NCBI GenBank assembly: GCA_049680625.1 | Contig: JBAUID010000058.1 | Coordinates: 1 to 64,000, forward strand | Length of the DNA stretch: 64,000 bases | Reading direction: 5' to 3' | Source: JAUIAI01 sp049680625 | GTDB taxonomy: Bacteria; Pseudomonadota; Gammaproteobacteria; Burkholderiales; Burkholderiaceae_E | Shown: positions 16,732 through 25,201 of the stretch, piece after piece | How positions within the stretch are numbered: position 1 is the stretch's first letter | Layout of the letters: every line of letters starts with the position of its first letter | Notes under the pieces: model-generated | Seen by the model: only the letters and a program-made list of their open reading frames with translations | What the model was told of the DNA's origin: nothing | Database searches by the model: none | Made by a program: the position numbers and the translations under genes

Positions 16732-17739
16732 ATGACAAAGCAATTGCAGGCCCAGTTTTCGCAAGTCGGAACGGAGATTGGCCGCCGGGTGCTTGGACAA
16801 CAAGGGATCGTTGACCGATTACTTTTGGCGCTGTTGGCTGATGGTCACGTGTTGTTGCAAGGGCCTCCGGGGGTGGCCAAAACCCGTGCTGCATTGTTGT
16901 TGTCGCATGCCTACAACGGTAGTTTTGGCCGCATCCAATTTACCCCCGACTTGCTGCCTTCAGATCTGACCGGCACCAGCATTTATGATCAGGCGAAAAT
17001 GCGCTTTGATTTCCGACGCGGGCCGTTGTTTCACGATTTTGTCCTGGCCGACGAAATAAACAGGGCGCCGGCCAAAGTACAGGCGGCATTGCTAGAAGCG
17101 ATGGCTGAGAGGCAAATCACGGCTGGCGGTGAGACCCATTCATTGGGCGACTCTTTTTTTGTGATTGCTACCCAGAATCCAATCGAAGAAGAGGGAACTT
17201 ACGAGCTTCCAGTCGCTCAGCTAGACCGCTTCGCGGTGCGTCTGTGCATCGACTACCCCGATGCCGACGCTGAATCCGAAATGCTGGACCTCGTCTTTCG
17301 AGAACGTGCTGAGAGTGGCAATAAGCCGGCGGCCCTGGCTGGTTTAACAAAAGTGGCCCGTGCCGATTTGCAAGCGGCGCGCCAGGAGGTGCTTGGGGTC
17401 CACATGAGTGAGACGATCAAAAGCTACATAGTCCGCCTGGTTGGTGCAACCCGCAAGCCGCTCAGCGTGATGCCAGCGGTTCTCACCGGTAATGAAGTTC
17501 CTATCTCCGATAACGTTGTAGCCCATCCAGTCAGTCCTCGCGGCACGCTTGCTCTGGCTCATTTGTCTTGTGCGAGGGCATGGTTCGATGGCCGTGATTT
17601 TGTGAACCCGGAAGACGTCCAATCGGTATGTCACGACGTACTTTCGCATCGCCTGGTTTTATCACATCGGGCAATCATTCAGGGCGTAAAGCCCGACGAC
17701 GTTATTGATTCCGTTGTCAGTAGCGTACCAGTGTCATGA
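16732..17739 (+). CDS. moxR: MoxR-family AAA+ ATPase (MxaR-like)
   Basis: MoxR ATPases act as chaperones for cofactor or metal insertion; MxaR is needed for active methanol dehydrogenase in methylotrophs (family knowledge). The 335-residue protein has Walker A GPPGVAKT at 44-51, Walker B FVLADEINR near 103-111, sensor-1 ATQNP, and the family segment EEEGTYELPVAQLDRF. The ATG at 16732 gives the usual length; an upstream in-frame extension to 16483 lacks homologous character. AGAGAG lies about 11 bases upstream. Its stop overlaps the DUF58 gene in ATGA. It heads a seven-gene coupled operon, divergent from the PQQ dehydrogenase group. Confidence 0.93.
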   Translation: MTKQLQAQFSQVGTEIGRRVLGQQGIVDRLLLALLADGHVLLQGPPGVAKTRAALLLSHAYNGSFGRIQFTPDLLPSDLTGTSIYDQAKMRFDFRRGPLFHDFVLADEINRAPAKVQAALLEAMAERQITAGGETHSLGDSFFVIATQNPIEEEGTYELPVAQLDRFAVRLCIDYPDADAESEMLDLVFRERAESGNKPAALAGLTKVARADLQAARQEVLGVHMSETIKSYIVRLVGATRKPLSVMPAVLTGNEVPISDNVVAHPVSPRGTLALAHLSCARAWFDGRDFVNPEDVQSVCHDVLSHRLVLSHRAIIQGVKPDDVIDSVVSSVPVS

Positions 17740-18671
17740 CGCGACATGCCCCGCGTACCAGCGCGTTGTCAGCGCTCGAGCGAGATCCGTTGGCGCTGAG
17801 TCTGTCCGAACTCGTCAACGCACGTTTGCGTTGGCTGAGTAAGCGGACCAGTTTATTCGGGTGGGGGCTTGAGCAAGGCAGCCGCCGTAGCCGACGGCGG
17901 GGTGTCGGCAGTGAATTCGACACAATCGGACCTTACCAGGATGGTGATGATCCGCGTCACATTGACTGGCATGCGACGGCCAGGACCGGACAGGCCCAAG
18001 TGCGCCGATATTTTCATGAATCCCACCGACCGGTTGTGTTTGCTGTCGACTTGAGATCATCAATGTATTTTGGGACTCGTGATCAATTGCTGTCCAAGAC
18101 AGCAGCACTTGCTGCGGCTGCCCTGAGTTGGGATGTAGCGGCTACAAGTCGGCCGCTGGCTTTGTTTTGGATTAATGGAGGGGGGGCTTATCCGATCTTG
18201 TGTCGAGCCGGAAGACGACATTACATGCGAAGTATTACTGAATTGCACAATGCCTACCATGTCGGTGCGCAACGCTTTGTCAATGGTTCAGGCATTTCTA
18301 TGCCGCTTGATCTTGCGATGGAGCGATGGGCCCCATCGTTAGGTCATCGCGCTGATCTGATTCTGATCAGCGACTTTTCCGAAAGGGGAAATGAGTTTCG
18401 TTTTATTGGTGCAAGCTTGCAGAACCTCAGCTTGTACGCTTTATGTATTGAAGATTCTCTGACAACCCGCGTATTCAGTGGTCGCTTTCCATTGAGTCGG
18501 CATGATCAACCGCCAGATCAAAATCTCAGTGTTGGTCGTAAAAAGCCGAGCAGTTTTCGGGCCAGTGTTGAAGACTGGCGTCGGGACCTTGAAAATGATT
18601 TGTACCAGGCAGGTTACGAAGGAATCGGTTTCTGCCATTGCGCCGACATTAGTCAGGCGGCAAATCGATGA
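17736..18671 (+). CDS. DUF58 domain protein (MxaS-like)
   Basis: DUF58 proteins are regular partners of MoxR ATPases and contain a vWA-like fold; MxaS is the methylotroph counterpart. The 311-residue protein shows the family signature GSEFDTIGPYQDGDDPRHIDWHATAR (split: GSEFDTIGPYQDGDD then PRHIDWHATAR, residues 58-83) and a MIDAS-like DLRSSM at 105-110. Cytoplasmic by appearance, with no clear membrane segment. It overlaps moxR and the following DUF4381 gene by four bases each, indicating translational coupling and stoichiometric production. Confidence 0.9.
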   Translation: MTRHAPRTSALSALERDPLALSLSELVNARLRWLSKRTSLFGWGLEQGSRRSRRRGVGSEFDTIGPYQDGDDPRHIDWHATARTGQAQVRRYFHESHRPVVFAVDLRSSMYFGTRDQLLSKTAALAAAALSWDVAATSRPLALFWINGGGAYPILCRAGRRHYMRSITELHNAYHVGAQRFVNGSGISMPLDLAMERWAPSLGHRADLILISDFSERGNEFRFIGASLQNLSLYALCIEDSLTTRVFSGRFPLSRHDQPPDQNLSVGRKKPSSFRASVEDWRRDLENDLYQAGYEGIGFCHCADISQAANR

Positions 18672-19204
18672 CTCCAACTGAGTTGCTTGAAAAGATGCGC
18701 GGTTTGCATGAACCGGGTGTTGAGACCGTTGTGCCGCAAGTCGGATTGGACAGGTGGTCGCTGGTAGGTGCTGTGCTCGCGATAGCGGCAATCGGATTTG
18801 CGTCGTGGTGGCGAGCCCATAGTTGGCGGCGCCAGGCTCGTCGCGAACTCAGATCCATTGCAAGGGTGGCAAGTAAGGGGCAGTCCCGATTGGCGTGGCA
18901 ACGTCTGAGCGTCTTGCTGCGGAGTGTGGTTTTGCATGTCCGCCCGGGCCCCGAAACGGCGAACGTGGTGGGTGAGCACTGGCTGGCCTTGCTGGACCAG
19001 ACATTAGGAATTGAGTGCTTTGTCAGTGGCCCCGGGCGAGCAATTATCGCCTCGCCATATCAAGCGCGTGATGATCATCAGCCTGAACTGGTCCGCGTGG
19101 TTGAATCAGTCATGGCCGCTTTGCCGGGGCTCCGTGTGGTAGACGCTGATTCCGATTCCAGAAACGAAACTGGTCTTGATAAAGCGGCAAGTCAATTGCC
19201 ATGA
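18668..19204 (+). CDS. DUF4381 domain membrane protein
   Basis: A 178-residue protein with one N-terminal membrane segment (about residues 30-49, WSLVGAVLAIAAIGFASWW) followed by a basic helix RRQARRELRSI and a soluble domain. This matches DUF4381, which recurs between the DUF58 and vWA genes in MoxR/Bat operons. Its position corresponds to mxaA in the mxaRSACKL order, but it is shorter and I cannot claim orthology. ATGA overlaps join it to both neighbours. Confidence 0.85.
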   Translation: MTPTELLEKMRGLHEPGVETVVPQVGLDRWSLVGAVLAIAAIGFASWWRAHSWRRQARRELRSIARVASKGQSRLAWQRLSVLLRSVVLHVRPGPETANVVGEHWLALLDQTLGIECFVSGPGRAIIASPYQARDDHQPELVRVVESVMAALPGLRVVDADSDSRNETGLDKAASQLP

Positions 19205-20163
19205 GCATGATCGAATTTGTTCGCCCGTGGGCGTTGCTGTTGTTGCCGTTGCCGTTGTTGGCGTGGTATGTGTTGCCGGCCCGCATGAGTCAAAGTGCAA
19301 TACTTGTCCCGGAGCGGGTTGAACAACTGTTTCAGCGATTGCGCTCGCCCTTCGATTGGCAAGATGTGCTGTCCAAAATTCGCATAGTGTTCGCGCTAAC
19401 CGGTTGGTTGTGCCTGGTTGGAGCGGTTGCCGGGCCGTTGACTATCGGGCCGCCGTTACAAGGTGCAAGCGGTCGCGATTTACTGATTGTGCTTGATTTG
19501 TCGGCGAGTATGCTCGAGAAAGACGTTGAAATGAATGGCGAGAAGCTGCCAAGAATTGACGCCGTGAAAGCCATCGCCGGCGCATTCATGCGTGGGCGGG
19601 AGGGGGATCGAATCGGATTGGTGGTGTTTGCCGATGATCCATACCTGATCGCACCGTTAACCTACGATGTCGAAGCTGCCGAGTCGTTCTTGGACGAAGT
19701 CGGCGTTGGATTACCAGGCCGCAAGACGGCCATTGGCGATGCGATCAGCTTGTCCGTGCAGCAGCTGACCCAACAGCCCGCGTCGAGCCGGGTAATTATT
19801 CTACTTAGCGACGGTGACAGCAACGCGGGTGTCTGGGCCGCACCACAAGCGGCCGATCTCGCGCGTCGTAACGGTATCCGAATTCACACCATTGGCTTCG
19901 GTGCAGGAACCGGAGGTAATACCGCTTTAGCCGAGGCTTCCGACCTCGCGCGAATAGCGAGTCAGACTGGAGGTCGGTTTTTCGAGGCAGATTCGAGCAA
20001 TGGGTTACAAGCGGTTTACGACGAACTCGATAAGATTGAGCCAACAGTTGGTCAACAGCTTGCCAGGCCAGTCGAGCGCGCCTGGACTAATGAGTTAGTG
20101 TTGATTGCGTTGCTGATGTGGTTCCTGGGGACGTTGATCGATTGGCGGAGCGGTGAACTATGA
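19201..20163 (+). CDS. vWA domain membrane protein (BatA/MxaC-like)
   Basis: A 320-residue protein with two N-terminal membrane segments (about 8-24 and 62-80), a von Willebrand factor A domain with an intact MIDAS motif DLSAS (Asp99, Ser101, Ser103), and a C-terminal membrane segment near 295-312. This is the BatA arrangement, with the metal-binding vWA domain on the periplasmic side. In methylotrophs the vWA proteins MxaC and MxaL are required for calcium incorporation into methanol dehydrogenase (family knowledge). Coupled by four-base overlaps to both neighbours. Confidence 0.9.
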   Translation: MSMIEFVRPWALLLLPLPLLAWYVLPARMSQSAILVPERVEQLFQRLRSPFDWQDVLSKIRIVFALTGWLCLVGAVAGPLTIGPPLQGASGRDLLIVLDLSASMLEKDVEMNGEKLPRIDAVKAIAGAFMRGREGDRIGLVVFADDPYLIAPLTYDVEAAESFLDEVGVGLPGRKTAIGDAISLSVQQLTQQPASSRVIILLSDGDSNAGVWAAPQAADLARRNGIRIHTIGFGAGTGGNTALAEASDLARIASQTGGRFFEADSSNGLQAVYDELDKIEPTVGQQLARPVERAWTNELVLIALLMWFLGTLIDWRSGEL

Positions 20164-21026
20164 CCGGGCTTTATTTCGCAGCGCCGTGGTGGTTGCTAGT
20201 GCCTGTGCTTGGCCTGGGTTTGTTTTTTCTGAAGGTTAATGAGGGTTTGCCGGGCGCATGGCCCGATATCGTTAGCCGTCGCCTGCATGGTATTGCGGGT
20301 CAATGGCTGATCGGTGGTGGCACGCCCAAGTCCAGACTCGCGCGCTGGTTGCTCTGCCTGTTACTTGGCGGGGCACTGGCCGATATTCGAATTGGACAAA
20401 CCAACGTCGCTCCACTGCGAAATCTGCATGCTCGCTATCTGGTAATTGACGTAAGCTCGGCGGACAACTTTCAACAGCCGATTTTTGTCGGGCGGCAGTT
20501 GGCGGCGAGTGCCGCTGAGATACCGACTGGGGTCATCGCTGTTGCCGCCGACGCCTACGACGTGGTCCCCTTGACAACGGATTCTTCGCAGCTGGATCGA
20601 TATCTTAAAGTCCTGGCGCCGGAGATAATGCCCAAGCCGGGGCGCCGCCTGGAGTTGGGTGTAAGACGGGCCGAGGCTGCGTTTAAGCGATCGGGTATAA
20701 CGGTAGGCCAGATCGTTGTATTAGCAGCCGGTTCGGCGCCGCCGCAGCGTTTGCAGACGTCTTTGTCGCCTGCTGCGACGATATGGCTAGTTACCGGCGT
20801 GGCCGCTTCCGGTGATTGGAAAGACTATGCCGAACGGCTCGGAGCGAATTTGCTGAATGTCGATAAAGACAAACTGACCCGGCTCGATAATGAAATCAAG
20901 CGAGAACAGGAGAGAGCGATCCGGGATTCAACGCCGGTTCAAGAACGGCGCAGTATTTCGCCCTGGCTTGCGTTGGCCTGCCTTCCCGGGTGGTTGCTGG
21001 TTTTTTTTCGGGCGCGACGCCAATGA
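20160..21026 (+). CDS. vWA-like membrane protein with degenerate MIDAS (BatB/MxaL-like)
   Basis: A 288-residue protein with N-terminal (about 8-24 and 60-75) and C-terminal (about 268-283) membrane segments around a vWA-like domain, as in BatB. The MIDAS motif is altered: DVSSA at 97-101, with Ala in place of the last Ser, and sequence similarity to canonical vWA domains is weak. It may therefore pair with the intact vWA protein encoded just upstream rather than bind metal itself. The stop overlaps the next gene's ATG. Confidence 0.8.
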   Translation: MTGLYFAAPWWLLVPVLGLGLFFLKVNEGLPGAWPDIVSRRLHGIAGQWLIGGGTPKSRLARWLLCLLLGGALADIRIGQTNVAPLRNLHARYLVIDVSSADNFQQPIFVGRQLAASAAEIPTGVIAVAADAYDVVPLTTDSSQLDRYLKVLAPEIMPKPGRRLELGVRRAEAAFKRSGITVGQIVVLAAGSAPPQRLQTSLSPAATIWLVTGVAASGDWKDYAERLGANLLNVDKDKLTRLDNEIKREQERAIRDSTPVQERRSISPWLALACLPGWLLVFFRARRQ

Positions 21027-21904
21027 ACCGACAGACGTTGGCCCGTATCGCGGCTGTTGTCGCGCTGGTGGTGTCCGGGATGATTACAACATCCTGGATC
21101 TCGGATTTGGTTGCATACTCCAGGGCATCGATTAGTGCTGATCAGATTGGCCATCAGCTGTTGCGTGAAAATCGCGCTTATGACGCGGCCCTGGTTTTTG
21201 ACGATCCCGCCTGGAAAGGTGTTGCGCTATTTCGTGCGGAACGATTTCAGCGGGCTGCTGCGGAATTTTCGCTTCAGGATTCCGTGCTTGCCCAATACAA
21301 CTTGGGTGTCAGTTACGCGTACCTGAAGCGTTATAAAGACGCCGAGTCGACGTTTCGCGCGGTACTGGCGCGCGAACCCGATCACGAGGATGCGCGCCAC
21401 AACCTTAACCTGCTGCGTGAATTAGAAAACGAGTCAAACGAACAAGACCAGTCCGGACAGTCGGCCGATCAGGGAGAAGAGCGCAAACAGGCCGGCGATT
21501 CGGGTTCTGAGAACCTGGACAGCGAGAGTATGGCGGCGCCTAATTTGAAGCAAGAGCAAGCGCAAGCGTCCTCGGGGGACTCGAAGCGTGATCCGTCGGA
21601 AATTAATCCCGAGCAGGCGACGGGTACCAAGCTCGGTGGCAGTGGTTCCCAAGAACGTCTTTCGGAGTTGCTCAAGAAATTACAAGAGCAGGAGCCTGGG
21701 CAGGCAAACAATTCGGACGATACCACCGAAAAACCAGATGAGGCTGGCCGGGGCGCGCAAGACCAGCCGGCAGCGCAAAGCGAATTGGCAATAGCCGATC
21801 AAGTTCGTTATCGAGGGGTTGTCGATCGCCCGGAGGTCGTATTGCGCGCGCGCCTAAAGGCGGCCGCATCGATTCGCCAGGGACGAGTGGAGGCGGTCAA
21901 ATGA
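21023..21904 (+). CDS. TPR membrane protein (BatC/MxaK-like position)
   Basis: A 293-residue protein. One membrane segment lies at the N-terminus (about 7-25), followed by a tetratricopeptide region including AQYNLGVSYAYLKRYKDAES and DHEDARHNLNLL. A long low-complexity stretch rich in Gln, Glu, Ser and Asp (about 135-250) comes next, then a basic tail ending VLRARLKAAASIRQGRVEAVK (last 20 residues basic). TPR proteins of this type are standard in Bat operons. The start at 21023 gives ATGA overlap with the preceding gene; an upstream in-frame start at 20990 is less likely. It overlaps the BatD-like gene by four bases. Confidence 0.85.
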   Translation: MNRQTLARIAAVVALVVSGMITTSWISDLVAYSRASISADQIGHQLLRENRAYDAALVFDDPAWKGVALFRAERFQRAAAEFSLQDSVLAQYNLGVSYAYLKRYKDAESTFRAVLAREPDHEDARHNLNLLRELENESNEQDQSGQSADQGEERKQAGDSGSENLDSESMAAPNLKQEQAQASSGDSKRDPSEINPEQATGTKLGGSGSQERLSELLKKLQEQEPGQANNSDDTTEKPDEAGRGAQDQPAAQSELAIADQVRYRGVVDRPEVVLRARLKAAASIRQGRVEAVK

Positions 21905-23016
21905 TCACATTGGCTCGCGCTCTTATGACCTTCTTGCTTTTGCCCTGTGTAGTGCAAGCTCAGGAGATGAGGTTTCGCATCCCATTGCTGACGGTCACGC
22001 TGAGTCCACAAGTCGTCAGGGTGCAGCAACAGCTTGTGCAGTCGATTCGCCTGGAGTCGAATTTTCCGTTTCAGTCGATGCGTGTTGATTTCGGAGAACC
22101 GGCGGACGCTGAAATTGTTGAATTGCAGGCGGCTGGTACTCGCGAATTCAAGACCTGGGCGAATGCCGGGTGGGTATATGAAGCGAGCCGGGCGTTTTTC
22201 CCCGCGCGCAGTGGTCAGTTGACCGTGCCCGCTGTTCATATTACCGGTGAAACCTTGTTACCAAGCGGCGTTCGACAAGCCTTCGATGTGCGTAGTGAGC
22301 CGGTACAACTGGAGGTGGGTACTCCGACTCTGGATATGACGGGCGAACCGTGGCTGGTCGCTGATCAAGTGACGATCACAGAGCGATGGAGTGTGTTGCC
22401 AGACTTACTGCGGGCCGGCGAAATAGCGATTCGAACCATTGAAGTACGCGCCGAGGGTGTGACCGGCCAACACATTGGTGATTTGAAAATGCCGGTCAGC
22501 CTGGGCCTGCAAGTGTTGCCTGGCAGGGTGTCGCGCCGAACCGAAATTACCAGCGGGACCGCGATTGGTTTCCTGTCACAGGATTTCGAAATACGCGTAT
22601 TAAATGATACCAAGACTGATATTTCACCGGTTCAAATTGCCTGGTGGGATGCCCGCGAAAATCGTAAACGCCGTTCAGCCGTCCGTGCTTATCGGGTCGA
22701 ACCGCTGCCAGCTGATGTCCAGGCAATTGTCGCTCAGATAATTGGAGATGAGCATGCAAAACGTTTGCGTAGTGCCCGAACATTGATGTGGTTAATCGTT
22801 GGCGGGGCCACAATGCTCAGCTTTTTATCAGTTTTACTGTTGTTGTTTGCTCCTGTTCGTCGCGTTGTTACGCGTCAGATTGGAGCGCTTGCTGACTTTC
22901 TATTTGGCCCTTCGCAGTCTTTGCCCGAAATTGGGTTGCATTTACGCCCGGAATCAGTGCGGACCCGTGGTGGGGCTGACAATTCTGATCAGAAGAAATG
23001 GGAACATGTTCACTGA
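21901..23016 (+). CDS. BatD-like protein
   Basis: A 371-residue exported membrane protein. A signal peptide (LLLPCVVQAQ) is followed by several beta-sandwich-like repeats, a membrane segment near 298-318 (LMWLIVGGATMLSFLSVLLLL) and a short cytoplasmic tail. RAFFPARSGQLTVPAVHITGE is typical of BatD (reads RAFFPARSG then QLTVPAVHI). It ends the moxR operon; 23 bp further on, a convergent gene begins. Its periplasmic domain could contact exported dehydrogenases; this is inference. Confidence 0.85.
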   Translation: MITLARALMTFLLLPCVVQAQEMRFRIPLLTVTLSPQVVRVQQQLVQSIRLESNFPFQSMRVDFGEPADAEIVELQAAGTREFKTWANAGWVYEASRAFFPARSGQLTVPAVHITGETLLPSGVRQAFDVRSEPVQLEVGTPTLDMTGEPWLVADQVTITERWSVLPDLLRAGEIAIRTIEVRAEGVTGQHIGDLKMPVSLGLQVLPGRVSRRTEITSGTAIGFLSQDFEIRVLNDTKTDISPVQIAWWDARENRKRRSAVRAYRVEPLPADVQAIVAQIIGDEHAKRLRSARTLMWLIVGGATMLSFLSVLLLLFAPVRRVVTRQIGALADFLFGPSQSLPEIGLHLRPESVRTRGGADNSDQKKWEHVH

Positions 23017-23039
23017 CACGATAAAAACAAATCCTATTT

Positions 23040-23303
23040 TCAATAGACAATTTTTGCTGCCTTCAGTGGCAGGCAGCGGCCCTCGATGGAACCTGACGGT
23101 ACCTGACCAATTGTCTTGAAATTCATAGCCTGATAAAAGCCTGTTGCCCCTGGGTCTGCTTCTACCTGTAAATTAGTTACTCCGCGTGAACGCGCTGATC
23201 CGATAAGTTTTTGCATCAACTGTCGGCCAATACCGCGGCCTTGCCATCGCGGCTCGATATAAAAGGCGGTAATTTCGCCGACGAGCGCGGTACATGCTGT
23301 CAT
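23040..23303 (-). pseudogene. GNAT acetyltransferase, C-terminal half only
   Basis: The 87-residue frame begins at ATG 23303 and shows the second half of a GNAT fold: GEITAFYIEPRWQGRGIGRQLM, i.e. beta-4 followed by the acetyl-CoA loop QGRGIG, and then ATGFYQAMNFKTIG. Normal GNAT proteins are about 150 residues, so the first three beta-strands are missing. Its start overlaps the stop of the CWC gene in ATGA. It may be a truncated relic, or a short protein still translated through that coupling. A longer frame to 23477 merely overlaps the CWC gene in another frame. Confidence 0.55.
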
Positions 23304-23557
23304 TTTCGTATTTTTGGCCCCCCTTGTTGCACGCATTGTTCGCATATACAGATTCTCCGCCTTGCCGAGGTGGGTACGGAGTCGAGGAGTTGTTTCGGAA
23401 AATTGATCTCGACACACCAGCAAGGATCTGATTTTTTGGGGTTGTCTGCCATTTGGCAGGCATTGGGTTGCCGACATATCGGGCAGCGTGCCGGGTCGGC
23501 AACGGTTTCAACAGCGGCTGGTTCGCTGTGGTTCGGGCTTATATCGGTGCTTTTCAT
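23300..23557 (-). CDS. Cysteine-rich CWC family protein
   Basis: A small 85-residue protein with the conserved pattern of the cysteine-rich CWC family: CPICRQPNAC, then DPCWC, FPKQLLDSVP and RRRICICEQC. The Cys pairs suggest a zinc site. Function is not known for the family. I chose ATG at 23557 over an upstream TTG at 23572. The final ATGA overlaps the GNAT-like frame. Confidence 0.75.
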   Translation of the reverse strand: MKSTDISPNHSEPAAVETVADPARCPICRQPNACQMADNPKKSDPCWCVEINFPKQLLDSVPTSARRRICICEQCVQQGGPKIRK

Positions 23558-23683
23558 TGTCTGATGCAGCAAAGCCGCTCGGTTGGGCTGGCAGTCAATT
23601 GGCGTGCCGGGATGTCCAAACTTAACGGGTTTGGCTCGCGATGTACACTTTGACCGTCTCTTCTAGTAGCGAGGTAACTTTCT

Positions 23684-24355
23684 GTGCACTATGACCCACG
23701 CCATGATGATCGGCCGCTCCCGTTTGACCCGTTTAAGAGTTGTACAGTGCCGCGACCTATCGGTTGGCTGTCTACAATTTCCACTGATGGTATTGCCAAT
23801 CTTGCCCCTTTCAGCCAGTGGCAGAATCTGACCTTTGATCCGCCCCTGGTGATGTTTGCCGCCAATGGATATCCTGACGGGCGCAGAAAAGACACGGTGA
23901 TCAATGCTGAGCGCACCGGCTGGTTTGTGTGGAACATGGCTACCTGGGATTTGCGCGAAGCGGTCAACAATTCTGCTCAGGACTTCCCACCTGATGTCGA
24001 TGAGTTTGATGCGGCCGGGGTGACTAAAGCGACTTGTATTGATGCTCCCGGGCCGCGGGTTGCCGAGTCTCCTTGTCATTTTGAATGCCGCTACCTGTCA
24101 ACCCAGCGGTTTGCCGGCCATACCCACGTCGGCAGTGTCGATGTGGTTTTTGGAGAGGTTGTGCGCATTCATGTGGCGGACGATGCCGTCACTGCCGAAG
24201 GCAAGATAGACATTCTGAAAATTCGACCCATTGCGCGCATGGGCTATTACGATTACACGGTTGTCGATAATATTTTTGAGATGCGCATTCCGGGCAATGA
24301 ACACGCCCCGGCTGGTCTTGAAGGGCGCGGCTCCGGAAAGGCCTCGCCGCGTTAG
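23684..24355 (+). CDS. Flavin reductase-like FMN-binding split-barrel protein
   Basis: A 223-residue protein of the flavin reductase-like (DIM6/NTAB) family, which binds FMN in a split beta-barrel and usually supplies reduced flavin or acts as an oxidoreductase. Family features: VPRPIGWLSTIS, NLAPFSQWQNLTFDPPLVMF, KDTVINAERTGWFVWN, and HVGSVDVVFGEVVRIHV. The start is a GTG at 23684 with GAGGT about 8 bases upstream. It is divergent from the CWC gene and followed by a possible racemase remnant. The electron partner is unknown. Confidence 0.85.
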   Translation: MHYDPRHDDRPLPFDPFKSCTVPRPIGWLSTISTDGIANLAPFSQWQNLTFDPPLVMFAANGYPDGRRKDTVINAERTGWFVWNMATWDLREAVNNSAQDFPPDVDEFDAAGVTKATCIDAPGPRVAESPCHFECRYLSTQRFAGHTHVGSVDVVFGEVVRIHVADDAVTAEGKIDILKIRPIARMGYYDYTVVDNIFEMRIPGNEHAPAGLEGRGSGKASPR

Positions 24356-24357
24356 TG

Positions 24358-24531
24358 GTGAATAAGAAGAATTTCAGTTTTCATGCCGATGATATCGTCG
24401 CGGCACTTGATACGCTTGATGCGATGATCCTGCCCGGTGCAAAGGGGCTCGCTGAGCCCGCAATCACCGCCTGCACATCCGCATCAACCGATCTGATCAA
24501 CCGCAATTACCCGAGATGGCGCTCCGTCTGA
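24358..24531 (+). pseudogene. Possible remnant of an Asp/Glu racemase-maleate isomerase family gene
   Basis: Immediately after the flavin reductase, a short frame (GTG start) reads ADDIVAALDTLDAMILPGA and AITACTSASTDLI, resembling the helix and the conserved Cys motif (CTSxS) of maleate isomerase/arylmalonate decarboxylase proteins. It stops after 57 residues and its end overlaps the convergent cyclase gene. The similarity is short and read by eye only. Confidence 0.25.
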
Positions 24532-25155
24532 CGCCATTAGTTTAATCGGCAGTGCACACAGAAAAGTATGGCTGCCGCTTACCGGCCGGGTATTGACCAG
24601 GTATTCGATTAGCGTAATGCCGTTGCGCAGCAGGATATGGTGGGTGACGTGCTCTTCAATTGGTCGCATCTCACCGTCAAGCAACAGGCGAATGGTGTAA
24701 TCCTGTGGAAAGTCGAAGGCCGCCGCGGTCGGTTGTGCTGCCAGTAGCCACTCGCAAGCCTCCTGGCTCATGAAGGGTGCGTCACGCCAGAAGGCTTCGG
24801 TTTGCCAGTCTCGTTGCTCGTCCCAGCAAGAACGGAACAAGGCAATTTCGCCGGCCTTTAAGTGGGCCGCGCGCTCTGCCAGCAACGTTGCGCTGATTTG
24901 CTGCATCGGTTCAATATCGCTCAGATCAATCACGGCTGCCCGGCCAACCACCCGCGACAACTCTAGCTCGCTGGTGGTTTTGCCGCCTGGCACCATGTGA
25001 CAGGCAGCATCCATATGGGTAAAACCGTGGCAGGAAGTCTGCATCCAGGTGGATTCGAATGCTGAACCTTGTTCAAAGTCGCCGCGTTTACCGCGTTCAA
25101 TTGGCCAGCGAAAATGCCCGGTGTCTACCGGCATTGATAAGTCATGAATCTGCAT
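24484..25155 (-). CDS. Cyclase family protein (kynurenine formamidase-like hydrolase)
   Basis: A 223-residue metal-dependent hydrolase of the cyclase/kynurenine formamidase family. The defining metal-binding motif HGFTHMD is at 43-49, with a further His in ACHMVPGG. The ATG at 25155 was preferred to an upstream start at 25269, because the protein then begins with the family-typical IHDLSMPV. It lies 46 bp after the threonine dehydratase gene on the same strand. The substrate (an amide, ester or lactone) cannot be told from sequence. Confidence 0.85.
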   Translation of the reverse strand: MQIHDLSMPVDTGHFRWPIERGKRGDFEQGSAFESTWMQTSCHGFTHMDAACHMVPGGKTTSELELSRVVGRAAVIDLSDIEPMQQISATLLAERAAHLKAGEIALFRSCWDEQRDWQTEAFWRDAPFMSQEACEWLLAAQPTAAAFDFPQDYTIRLLLDGEMRPIEEHVTHHILLRNGITLIEYLVNTRPVSGSHTFLCALPIKLMASDGAPSRVIAVDQIG

Positions 25156-25201
25156 ACGGTTATTCGGTACAGTTAGAGTTGTTTGAAAAATGAAGCGTCT
25201 A

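Noticed and set aside
23040..23477. Long frame (145 residues) as the full GNAT protein
   Set aside because: The first 58 residues overlap the conserved CWC gene in a different frame and show no GNAT features; the start at 23303 is better supported.
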